A DNA stretch of 64,000 nucleotides from Streptomyces sp. NBC_00273. Lineage in GTDB: Bacteria; Actinomycetota; Actinomycetes; Streptomycetales; Streptomycetaceae. The stretch is from positions 7,696,001-7,760,000 of the forward strand of contig NZ_CP108067.1 of assembly GCF_036178145.1 (NCBI RefSeq), written 5' to 3'. Position 1 is the stretch's first letter; every line of letters begins with the position of its first letter. The notes below the pieces were generated by a model. It ran no database searches, was not told where the DNA came from, and worked only from the letters and a program-made list of their open reading frames with translations. Below are positions 26,709 through 34,451 of this stretch, in pieces. A program made the position numbers and the translations under genes.

Positions 26709-26755
26709 AAGCCGAGGGGCCCCGCCACACGGTGTGTGGCGGGGCCCCTCGGCTT
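26709..26755. terminator. Strong bidirectional terminator
   Basis: A perfect 22-bp inverted repeat (26709-26730 with 26734-26755) with a three-base loop. It lies between the convergent fxsA and rbpA genes. Confidence 0.93.
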
Positions 26756-26773
26756 TGTGTATCCGTCCGGCTG

Positions 26774-27148
26774 TCAGGCGGACTTGCGGCTGTCCCGCGG
26801 ATGCACGGCAATGTTCATGGCGCCGGAACGCAGGACTGCAAGCCTCTCGGCCAGCACTTCCTCCAGCTCCTCGCGGGTGCGTCGCTCCATGAGCATGTCC
26901 CAGTGCGTTCGCGCGGGCTTGCCCTTCTTCTCTTCGGGCCCATCCCCGTCCACCAGGAGTGCCATGGCGCCGCACGCCTTGCACTCCCACTCCGGCGGAA
27001 TTTCTGCCTCAACCGAGAACGGCATCTCAAATCGATGTCCGTTCTGGCATGCGTACTCCACCGCCTGGCGCGGGGCCAGATCGATGCCGCGGTCCGTCTC
27101 GTAGCTGGTAACCACGAGGCGCGTACCGCGGAGAGCTCGCTCACTCAT
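26774..27148 (-). CDS. rbpA: RNA polymerase-binding protein RbpA
   Basis: A 124-residue actinobacterial transcription factor that binds the principal sigma factor and RNA polymerase and promotes open-complex formation. The N-terminal tail is followed by the RbpA core domain, where Cys34, His38, Cys56 and Cys59 (in YACQNGHRF and WECKACGAM) are the zinc ligands. The C-terminal sigma-interaction domain contains ARTHWDMLMERRTREELEEV. Length and motifs match the family. Two promoters are visible upstream: a SigR-type box and a principal-sigma-like box. Confidence 0.96.
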   Translation of the reverse strand: MSERALRGTRLVVTSYETDRGIDLAPRQAVEYACQNGHRFEMPFSVEAEIPPEWECKACGAMALLVDGDGPEEKKGKPARTHWDMLMERRTREELEEVLAERLAVLRSGAMNIAVHPRDSRKSA

Positions 27149-27209
27149 GAATCGTGCCTCCCGGGCTTGTCGCCCACAGGACAGGTGTCGCTGTCGTCGT
27201 CATCCGGTC

Positions 27210-27235
27210 AACGTCCGGTCGGCGGTATAGATTCC
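27210..27235 (-). promoter_or_regulatory. SigR-type promoter of rbpA
   Basis: Read on the minus strand, GGGAAT (the GGAAT core is the complement of 27231-27235), then exactly 18 bases, then GTT (complement of 27210-27212). This matches the thiol-stress sigma factor SigR consensus GGAAT-N18-GTT. rbpA of S. coelicolor is a known SigR target. Confidence 0.8.
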
Positions 27236-27272
27236 CGCTCCGGGTCATGCGTCGCCCGTCGTGCCGCCCCTT

Positions 27273-27301
27273 GTTGTACCCACCAGTGCCCGTTTTGTCA
27301 C
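27273..27301 (-). promoter_or_regulatory. Second rbpA promoter, HrdB-like
   Basis: On the minus strand GTGACA (complement of 27296-27301) and TACAAC (complement of 27273-27278) are separated by 17 bases. An imperfect inverted repeat ACATCTG/CAGATGT lies just upstream. The rest of the 27149-27461 gap holds no gene. Confidence 0.5.
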
Positions 27302-27461
27302 ATCTGGCAGCAGATGTCACCCAACGTCCACGCTTATTGAGCGCGCAGTAACGGTCCGCCTGGCAGGCCAAAGGCGTACACTACCGCCCCTTTGCTTCAA
27401 CGTCTAAATTCGTTCGGAATTCGTTCGTAGATCCGGGCGGAGCGCGCTCGCGGACCCACCC

Positions 27462-28889
27462 TCAGATCCGCTCCGGTACAGGATTGCCTGCCGCCTCCAC
27501 CGCGCGCCGCACCGGCACTCGCGCCAGGAGCACGAATCCCAGTGCGAAGAAGACCACCAGCGAGATGATCGCGTCCCGGTAGCTGCCCGTGAGCTGGTAC
27601 GTCAGGCCGAACACCAGCGGCCCCACCCAGCTCAGGCCCCGGTCGCTCATCTCGTACGCCGAGAAGTACTCGGCCTCCTTGCCCGCCGGTACCAGGTGCG
27701 AGAACAGCGAGCGCGAGAGCGCCTGGCTGCCTCCCAGCACCAGCCCGATCATCGCGGCGAGGGCGAAGAACCACACCGGGGTCCGGGCCGGCAGGAAGTA
27801 TCCGGCCGCCAGCGTCACCGCCCACGCGGCCAGCGAGCCCAGGATCGTCCGCTTCGCTCCGTAGCTCCGGGCGAGGCGGCCCATGCCCAGGGCGCCCGCC
27901 ACCGCCAGGACCTGCACCAGCAGCACCGCCCCGATCAGGGTGGACTGCTCCAGCTTCAGCTCCTCCGAGCCGTAGATGGAGGCCTGGGAGATCACGGTCT
28001 GCACGCCGTCGTTGTAGATCAGGTACGCCAGCAGGAACGACAGGGTCAGCGGGTAGCGCCGCATGTCCTTCAACGTGGCGACGAGCTGCTTCCAGCCGCT
28101 GACGGCCGGAGCCGCCCCCGGCTCCCGGACCACGGCCCGGTCCCGCAGCCGGCGCAGCGGGATCAGCGCGAAGGCCCCCCACCACAGGCCCGCGGAGGCC
28201 AGGCAGATCCGGATCGCCATGCCCTCGGAGAGGCCGAAGGAGTCGTGCCCCATGTAGAGCACCAGGTTCACCACCAGCATCACGGACCCGGCGGTGTAGC
28301 CGAACGCCCAGCCCCGCGAGGAGACGGTGTCCCGTTCGTCGGGGGTGGAGATCTGCGGCAGGTAGGCGTTGTAGAGCACCATCGAGACGGACAGGGAGGC
28401 GTTCGCCACGACGAGCAGCAGGCCGCCCAGCAGGTAGCGCTCACCGCCCAGGAAGAACATTCCGGCGGTCGCTGCGGCGCCCGTGTACGCGGCCGCGGCC
28501 AGCAGCGGCTTCTTGCGTCCGGTCCGGTCGGCTACGGCCCCCACCAGCGGCATCAGCAGGACGGCCAGGATCACCGAGGCCGAGACGGAGTAGGCGAAGA
28601 AGGATCCGGCGCGCACCGGTATGCCCAGCGGGTGCACGAAGCCCTCGGCGTCCGCGGCGGCCTTGGCCACGGCCGTCAGGTAGGGGCCGAGGAACACGGT
28701 CAGCACGCTCGCCGAGTAGACCGAGACGGCGAAGTCGTAGAAGTACCAGCCCCGCTGCTCGCGCTTGCGCTCGGCGGCCCCGGCAGTCGGGTCCGTCGCG
28801 GCGGTCGGCTCCGTCGGGGCGGCTGCGGCTCTACCGCCGTCCGTCCCGGGTTCCGCTTCTTCGGTCCTGCTGCGCTCTTCCGCACTCAT
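27462..28889 (-). CDS. MFS transporter, UMF1/Atg22 type
   Basis: A 475-residue protein with twelve predicted membrane helices after a 40-residue charged N-terminus. REQRGWYFYDFAVSVYSASV opens the membrane part and is the hallmark WxxYDFAxSxY of the UMF1 family. GAVADRTGRKKPLL is the MFS loop 2-3 motif. Related eukaryotic Atg22 exports amino acids from vacuoles; bacterial substrates are unknown. It is followed downstream on the same strand by the rbpA promoter region, and preceded by the GDPD gene. Confidence 0.86.
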   Translation of the reverse strand: MSAEERSRTEEAEPGTDGGRAAAAPTEPTAATDPTAGAAERKREQRGWYFYDFAVSVYSASVLTVFLGPYLTAVAKAAADAEGFVHPLGIPVRAGSFFAYSVSASVILAVLLMPLVGAVADRTGRKKPLLAAAAYTGAAATAGMFFLGGERYLLGGLLLVVANASLSVSMVLYNAYLPQISTPDERDTVSSRGWAFGYTAGSVMLVVNLVLYMGHDSFGLSEGMAIRICLASAGLWWGAFALIPLRRLRDRAVVREPGAAPAVSGWKQLVATLKDMRRYPLTLSFLLAYLIYNDGVQTVISQASIYGSEELKLEQSTLIGAVLLVQVLAVAGALGMGRLARSYGAKRTILGSLAAWAVTLAAGYFLPARTPVWFFALAAMIGLVLGGSQALSRSLFSHLVPAGKEAEYFSAYEMSDRGLSWVGPLVFGLTYQLTGSYRDAIISLVVFFALGFVLLARVPVRRAVEAAGNPVPERI

Positions 28890-28955
28890 GCGGTGTCCCC
28901 CTCGCTGGTCCCGTTCCGCAGCGGCACTCCGGCCGGGCGGGGGGTGAAGGGCGCG

Positions 28956-29726
28956 TCAGGCCCAGGCCCCACGCCGGTCCAGCACCGTGCGCAAGATGTC
29001 GATCCGGTCGGTCATGATGCCATCGACACCCAGGTCGAGGAGAGCCTCCATACGTTCCGGTTCGTTCACGGTCCAGACGTGCACCTGGAGTCCCCGCTCG
29101 TGCGCGGTCCGTACGAACCGGCGGTCGACCACGCGGATGCCGGCCTGGGTTTCCGGAACCTGCGCCGCCACCGCGCCCACGCGCAGGGCCGCGGGAATGG
29201 CGTACGAGCGCAGCCGCAGGCCGAGCACCCCGCGCACGCCGTAGGAGGTCGCCAGCCGGGGCCCGGCGATCTTCTGGGCGCGGGCCACCCGGCTCTCCGA
29301 GAAGGAGCTCACGCAGACCCGGTCCCAGATCCCGGCCCGGGCGATCAGGTTGACCAGCGGGTGCAGCGCCGATTCGGCCTTGATGTCGATGTTCCAGCGG
29401 GCGTCCGGGAACTCCTCCAGCAGGTCTTCGAGGAGCGGCAGCGGCTCGGTGCCCCCCACCCGGGCTTCGCGGATCTTCTTCCAGGGCAGTTCGGCGATCC
29501 GGCCCTGCCCGTCGGTGACCCGGTCCAGCGTGGAGTCGTGGAAGGCGACGAGTTTGCCGTCCACGGTGGCGTGCACATCGGTCTCGAAGTACCGGTAGCC
29601 CGCTTCGGCGGCCCGGCGGAAGGCGGCGGCGGTGTTCTCCAGCCCGTCCGCGGCACCGCCCCGGTGCGCGAAGGGGATCGGAGCCGGGTGGTCCAGATAA
29701 GGATGGCGAAGGCGTACGTGCGTCAC
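28956..29726 (-). CDS. Glycerophosphodiester phosphodiesterase
   Basis: A 256-residue TIM-barrel enzyme. PFAHRGGAADGLENTAAAFR (residue 17 onward) has the HRG...EN motif, and GYRYFETDVHATVDGKLVAFHD supplies ETD and HD. Those residues bind calcium or magnesium and carry out the acid-base catalysis that releases sn-glycerol 3-phosphate. There is no signal peptide, so it is cytosolic. The GTG at 29726 is six bases after CATACT (29733-29738, opposite strand), a leaderless layout; upstream codons are not needed for the fold. Confidence 0.92.
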   Translation of the reverse strand: MTHVRLRHPYLDHPAPIPFAHRGGAADGLENTAAAFRRAAEAGYRYFETDVHATVDGKLVAFHDSTLDRVTDGQGRIAELPWKKIREARVGGTEPLPLLEDLLEEFPDARWNIDIKAESALHPLVNLIARAGIWDRVCVSSFSESRVARAQKIAGPRLATSYGVRGVLGLRLRSYAIPAALRVGAVAAQVPETQAGIRVVDRRFVRTAHERGLQVHVWTVNEPERMEALLDLGVDGIMTDRIDILRTVLDRRGAWA

Positions 29727-29953
29727 GGCGGCAGTATGCCTCTTGTTGCCCGTGAGGACGGTGCGGCCCGGTGGCTGCGCGGTGAACGGCGCGCCGCCGC
29801 AGTCGTGCGGCCCCCACTGCCGAGCGTTCGGGTACCCCCCCGCCCCTGGTCCCGGTGGACCCCGGCGTGACAGGGTGTGGGAGCGGAAGCAATCCAATAC
29901 CGGCCGCGCCCGGGGTCGGGCGAGGCCAATTCGACGAAGGTGGACCGGACAGC

Positions 29954-31456
29954 ATGGCCGAATGGACCTCAGCGGTCGGTGCCGCACAGCTAGCCCGCCT
30001 CATCGCCTCACAGCAGGAGCGGACCAGCGTCCCCGGGGCGCGCAAGCTGCCCGCCTACCGGACCCTCGCCGACGGCATCCGCCTGCTCGTCCTCGAAGGC
30101 CGCGTCCCCGTCGCCGCCCGGCTGCCCGCCGAGCGGGAACTGGCCGTCGCCCTCTCCCTCAGTCGCACCACCGTCGCCGCCGCCTACGAGGCCCTGCGGG
30201 GCGAGGGGTTCCTGGAGTCCCGCCGCGGCTCCGGCAGCTGGACCTCCGTACCGGCCGGGAACCCGCTGCCCGCCCGGGGCCTCGAGCCGCTGCCGCCCGA
30301 GTCCCTCGGCTCGATGATCGACCTCGGCTGCGCCGCGCTCCCCGCCCCCGAGCCGTGGCTCACCAAGGCCGTCCAGGGCGCCCTGGAGGAGCTGCCGCCG
30401 TACGCGCACACCCACGGGGACTACCCGGCGGGCCTGCCCGCGCTGCGCCGGATGCTCGCCGACCGCTACACCGAGCAGGGCATCCCCACCATGCCCGAGC
30501 AGATCATGGTCACCACCGGCGCAATGGGCGCCATCGACGCCATCTGCAGCCTCTTCGCCGGGCGGGGGGAGCGGATCGCCGTCGAGTCCCCCTCTTACGC
30601 CAACATCCTCCAGCTGATGCGCGCCGCCGGGGTCCGCCTCGTGCCCGTCGCCATGGCCGACGGCCTGCGCGGCTGGGACATGGACGTCTGGCGCCAGGTG
30701 CTGCGCGATTCGGCCCCCCGCCTCGCCTACGTGGTCGCCGACTTCCACAACCCGACCGGAGCCCTGGCCTCCGAGGAGCAGCGCCGCGCGATGGTGGAGG
30801 CCGCCCGCTCGGCCGGCACCGTCCTGGTGGCCGACGAGACCATGCTGGAGCTCCGGCTGGACCCGGGCCTGGAGATGCCCCGCCCGGTGTGCTCCTTCGA
30901 CCCGGCCGGCAGCACGGTCATCACGGTGGGCTCCGCCAGCAAGGCGTTCTGGGCGGGCATGCGGATCGGCTGGGTCCGCGCGGCCCCCGACGTGATCCGC
31001 AGCCTGGTCGCCGCCCGCGCCTACGCCGACCTGGGCACCCCGGTGCTGGAGCAGCTCGCGGTGAACTGGCTGATGCGGACGGGGGGCTGGCAGGAGGCCG
31101 TCGAGATCCGCCGCGAGCAGGCCCGGGAGAACCGCGACGCACTGGTCGCGGCGGTCCGCAGGGAGCTGCCGGACTGGGAGTTCGAGGTGCCGCAGGGCGG
31201 GCTGACCCTGTGGGCCCGCGCGGGCGGGCTCTCCGGCTCCCGGCTGGCCGAAGTGGGGGAGCGGGTCGGGGTACGGGTCCCCTCGGGGCCGCGGTTCGGC
31301 GTGGACGGGGCCTTCGAGGGCTACGTCCGGCTGCCGTTCACCGTGGGCGGGCCGGTGGCCGAAGAGGCCGCTTCCCGGCTGGCGGCGGCGGCCCGGCTGG
31401 TCGGCACGGGCGCGGGCGGCAGCGGGGCGGAGCCGCCGCGCACGTTCGTGGCGTAG
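29954..31456 (+). CDS. MocR-type GntR regulator with aminotransferase domain
   Basis: A 500-residue fusion. The N-terminal GntR winged helix (residues 25-95) contains LPAERELAVALSLSRTTVAAAY. The C-terminal type I aminotransferase fold has VGSASKAFWAGMRIGWVRA, where Lys is the pyridoxal-phosphate anchor. MocR proteins usually bind DNA near their own gene and respond to PLP or amino compounds; the target is often divergent, here the GDPD gene 227 bases away. The ATG 29954 was chosen over an earlier in-frame codon because the extension lacks family features. Confidence 0.88.
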   Translation: MAEWTSAVGAAQLARLIASQQERTSVPGARKLPAYRTLADGIRLLVLEGRVPVAARLPAERELAVALSLSRTTVAAAYEALRGEGFLESRRGSGSWTSVPAGNPLPARGLEPLPPESLGSMIDLGCAALPAPEPWLTKAVQGALEELPPYAHTHGDYPAGLPALRRMLADRYTEQGIPTMPEQIMVTTGAMGAIDAICSLFAGRGERIAVESPSYANILQLMRAAGVRLVPVAMADGLRGWDMDVWRQVLRDSAPRLAYVVADFHNPTGALASEEQRRAMVEAARSAGTVLVADETMLELRLDPGLEMPRPVCSFDPAGSTVITVGSASKAFWAGMRIGWVRAAPDVIRSLVAARAYADLGTPVLEQLAVNWLMRTGGWQEAVEIRREQARENRDALVAAVRRELPDWEFEVPQGGLTLWARAGGLSGSRLAEVGERVGVRVPSGPRFGVDGAFEGYVRLPFTVGGPVAEEAASRLAAAARLVGTGAGGSGAEPPRTFVA

Positions 31457-31471
31457 CCCGTCGCAAACGCC

Positions 31472-33100
31472 TTACGAAGCCTCGGCGGGCACTTCCGGAA
31501 TCTCCGGGGCGTCCGAAGCCGGGCCCTGCGCCGGCTGCCCCTGGAGCGCCTTGTCCAGCGTGCTCCGGTCCCGCCCGGCGCCCCCGCCGGGCGCGAGCCG
31601 ACCCGGCAGCAGCTCCAGCACGGCCTGGCGGTACGCCGGGTGCGCGGCCTCGTCGTACGGGTCCGGGGTGGCGGGCACCTGGAGCCGGTGCACGGGCCCG
31701 GTGCCGAGCCGGGCGTACCCGCGCCCGGGCGGCACCTGTGCCGTCGGGGTGGTGTGCGGCGGCAGCCCCAGTACGTCGGCGACCTGCTGGACCGCGGCGG
31801 GCCCGAGCACGATGCGGGCGCGGGTGTGCTGCCAGACCGCGTCGTTCAACAGTTCCAGGTGCCCGAACTGCTCGACCACCACCACGGTGACGTGCGCGGG
31901 CCGTCCGTGCCGCAACGGCACCTGTAGCTGGGCCAGCGGGTCGGGGCCGCCCCCGGCGACGGCGAGGTGGGCCAGCACGCTCGGCTGGTCCAGCAGGATC
32001 CACAGGGGTCGTCGGGTGTCCTCGGGCGCGGGCCGTCCGACCTCCCGGGCCCGGTGGGTGGCGATGAGCCGCCGTTCGGTCTCCTGCGCGGCCCATTCCA
32101 GCGTGGCCTGCGCCCCGACCGGTCCGCATTCCACGGCGAGGACGCCGCTGCGGCCGGAGAGGCAGGAGTACTCGCCGTTGCCGCCGCCGTCGACGATCAG
32201 TACGTCGCCCCCGTGCCGCAGGGCCTGCAGGGCGACGGAGCGCAGCAGGGTGGAGGTGCCGCTGCCGGGCTGGCCGACGGCCAGCAGGTGGGGTTCGGTG
32301 GAGCGGGGCCCGGTGCGCCAGATCACCGGCGGTACGTCCCGGGGCTCGTCGCCTTCCAGGACGGGCAGGGTGCGTTGCACGCCGCCGGCGTCGGTGAAGC
32401 CGAGCACGGTCTCGCCGGGGGAGGTGACGAACGGCTGGGCGGCGATGCCCGTCGGCAGTGCCGCCAGCACTCTCAGGTCGAGCTGGTTGCCCTCCTCGTC
32501 CCAGTCGAAGAGGTACTCCCGTCCGCGCCCGGACTTGGCGTGCAGCAGTGCCTCGATCCGGGCCCGTGAGGTGGCCTCGCCGTCGGTGAAGTAGGCCGGG
32601 TAGCGGATGTGGAGCCGGGTGATGCGGCCCGCCCCGTCGAACTCGTAGCCACTGAAGGCCTTGTCCCAGTCCCCGCCGTGGGCGAAGAGCGGACTGGGGT
32701 CTTCCGGGATGGAGAAGTACGGCACGAGGGCTTCGTAGAGGGAGGCGAGCCGTTCGGTCTCGGCATCGCTGGGTCCGGTCTTCGTCGGGGTGCGGTCGCG
32801 TCCGTGCCAGGCCGCGGCCGCCATGAGGGTGATCAGGGCGAGGAGGGGGCCGTAGGGGACGAGTGCGACCACGAGGACGCAGGCGGCTCCCAGGAACAGC
32901 GCGGGACCGCGCTTGTCCTTGGGGGTCTGCGACCACCGGCGCCGCCCGGCCGCGGCCAGGATGCGCAGGCCGCGTCCGATCACGAGGAGCGGATGGATGA
33001 CGTCCGTGGCATTGTCGGCGGCCGTGCGAGCGAGGTCGCGGCCCCGGGTCAGCGACGTGGTGCCGCTGCTGAGGATGCGGGGAAGTGGGCGCCGGGCCAC
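31472..33100 (-). CDS. sffA: SffA, SpoIIIE/FtsK-like septal protein with degenerate P-loop
   Basis: A 542-residue protein with one or two membrane helices at residues 64-98 and a C-terminal FtsK-like ATPase fold. It lies 69 bases after smeA, as in S. coelicolor, where SmeA targets SffA to sporulation septa and loss of the pair disturbs DNA segregation and spore maturation. The Walker A region reads GQPGSGTSTLL at residues 276-286, with Thr282 where lysine is required, and the Walker B candidate is PLWILLDQPSVL without the usual Glu. ATP hydrolysis is therefore doubtful. The GTG start has AGGAG upstream. Confidence 0.85.
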   Translation of the reverse strand: MARRPLPRILSSGTTSLTRGRDLARTAADNATDVIHPLLVIGRGLRILAAAGRRRWSQTPKDKRGPALFLGAACVLVVALVPYGPLLALITLMAAAAWHGRDRTPTKTGPSDAETERLASLYEALVPYFSIPEDPSPLFAHGGDWDKAFSGYEFDGAGRITRLHIRYPAYFTDGEATSRARIEALLHAKSGRGREYLFDWDEEGNQLDLRVLAALPTGIAAQPFVTSPGETVLGFTDAGGVQRTLPVLEGDEPRDVPPVIWRTGPRSTEPHLLAVGQPGSGTSTLLRSVALQALRHGGDVLIVDGGGNGEYSCLSGRSGVLAVECGPVGAQATLEWAAQETERRLIATHRAREVGRPAPEDTRRPLWILLDQPSVLAHLAVAGGGPDPLAQLQVPLRHGRPAHVTVVVVEQFGHLELLNDAVWQHTRARIVLGPAAVQQVADVLGLPPHTTPTAQVPPGRGYARLGTGPVHRLQVPATPDPYDEAAHPAYRQAVLELLPGRLAPGGGAGRDRSTLDKALQGQPAQGPASDAPEIPEVPAEAS

Positions 33101-33169
33101 GGGCGTCTCCTGGAGTTGTGGGTGTGACGGTGTTCCGGGTGCTGCTGGTGTCGCTGCGTGATGGCCGGG

Positions 33170-33364
33170 CTAGAGCTTGATCCCGCCGAGCAGGCTCGCG
33201 AGGCTCGCCGTGCTCGCCGTGATGCTCGGGGCGATGGCGGAGCCGGCGAGGAAGAAGCCGAAGAGCGAGCAGACGAACGCGTGCGTCAGCTTCATCCCGT
33301 CCTTCTTGAAGAAGAGGAAGCAGATGATGCCGAGCAGGACCACGCCTGAGATGGACAGGACCAT
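33170..33364 (-). CDS. smeA: SmeA, small sporulation membrane protein
   Basis: A 64-residue protein with two hydrophobic segments (about residues 3-19 and 29-50) around FFKKDGMKLTHAF. Size, topology and position directly before an FtsK-like gene match SmeA, which localises to sporulation septa and recruits SffA. The ATG at 33364 has AGGAG eight bases upstream. Candidate control elements lie in the 330-base divergent gap to the ankyrin gene, including AGTGAA-N11-TTCACT at 33450-33472. Confidence 0.85.
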   Translation of the reverse strand: MVLSISGVVLLGIICFLFFKKDGMKLTHAFVCSLFGFFLAGSAIAPSITASTASLASLLGGIKL

Positions 33365-33449
33365 GAGTTCTTCTCCTGGTTGGTGGGGACAGTCACCATC
33401 AGTTCTTCCAGGCTCACAGGAAGTATCAATGCGACAAAAGGTGCATACG

Positions 33450-33472
33450 AGTGAATTTGCGGGTTTTTCACT
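33450..33472. promoter_or_regulatory. Inverted repeat upstream of smeA, BldD-like
   Basis: AGTGAA and TTCACT are separated by 11 bases in an A+T-rich patch, 86 bases upstream of smeA. The half-sites resemble the AGTGA-n-TCACC description of BldD targets. The binding protein is inferred, not shown. Apart from this element the 33365-33694 gap holds no gene. Confidence 0.4.
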
Positions 33473-33694
33473 TGACTGGCCCTGCCCGGCTGGCATGCCC
33501 GGCGCGTAGGGAGTCGAAGGTGATCATTGCCTCGGCCCGACCCGGACATGTGCAGGCCAGGGCGCTACTCTGACGATTCACCCGTACGGACGCAGCGCCG
33601 TGCACCCCCCTGCCCGCCCGGCCCCCGACCGGGTCTTCGACGTCGTGACGGGCGGGCGGACCATGTCAGCAACGAGTGAAAGGCGGTACGGACC

Positions 33695-34117
33695 ATGAGC
33701 GAGCACGCAGCCGGGGGCTCCGGTTCCCAGGGCGTCCCCGACGAGGACGTCATCGAGCTGGCCACCAAGATCTTCGACCTCGCCCGCCAGGGCGAGACCG
33801 AGGCGCTCACCGCCTACCTGGACGCCGGGGTCCCGGCGAACCTCACCAACGACCGCGGCGACACCCTGGTCATGCTCGCCGCCTACCACGGCCACGCCGA
33901 GGCCGTGTCCGCCCTGCTGGCCCGCGGCGCCGAGGCCGACCGCGCCAACGACCGCGGCCAGACCCCGCTCGCCGGCGCCGTCTTCAAGGGCGAAGGGGCC
34001 GTCATCCGCGCCCTGCTCGCCGGTGGGGCCGACCCGAAGGCCGGAACGCCCTCCGCCGTGGACACGGCGCGCATGTTCGCCAAGGCCGACCTGCTGGAAC
34101 TTTTCGGAGCCGAGTAG
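33695..34117 (+). CDS. Ankyrin-repeat protein
   Basis: A 140-residue protein with about three ankyrin repeats: GETEALTAYLDAGVPANLTNDRGDTLVMLAAYHGH, read by its consensus NDRGDTLVMLAAYHGHAEAV (about residues 52-71), then ANDRGQTPLAGAVFKGEGAV (about residues 84-103), and a shorter third. It is cytosolic, without catalytic features, and is likely a protein-binding scaffold. It is divergent from smeA. The ATG at 33695 follows AAAGGCGG. Confidence 0.87.
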   Translation: MSEHAAGGSGSQGVPDEDVIELATKIFDLARQGETEALTAYLDAGVPANLTNDRGDTLVMLAAYHGHAEAVSALLARGAEADRANDRGQTPLAGAVFKGEGAVIRALLAGGADPKAGTPSAVDTARMFAKADLLELFGAE

Positions 34118-34342
34118 TCCGGTTTTGCCTGGGATCTGGCCGGGCCCGGACACATCCCGACCTCACAGGTTGGTCACGGCGGCCATAAATGTGGTCGCGG
34201 TGCACAAACCGGCTGGGTCATCATGGCGTCGGATTCGATTCGCGAGCACGGGGGACGGGCAGAAGCGGGCGAGACACGAAGCGTGATCCGGCCGGCCCGG
34301 CCTCCATGGTCACGAAGCACCGACGAGAGTGAGAAGAAGGCA

Positions 34343-34405
34343 ATGGTCTACATCGAGCGGAACATGACGGCGGACGTCCTCACATGCTGTTACGCGGCCC
34401 TGTGA
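34343..34405 (+). CDS. Possible 20-residue upstream peptide
   Basis: A short frame reading MVYIERNMTADVLTCCYAAL, preceded by AGAAGG and ending 46 bases before the HEAT-repeat gene. Two adjacent cysteine codons raise the possibility of a leader peptide that senses cysteine supply. No conservation data are available, and it could be chance. The rest of the 34118-34451 gap shows no gene. Confidence 0.22.
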   Translation: MVYIERNMTADVLTCCYAAL

Positions 34406-34451
34406 ATCCCGATTCCCGGTTGCGTCCCCAGCTTGATTTGAGGCCATTCCC

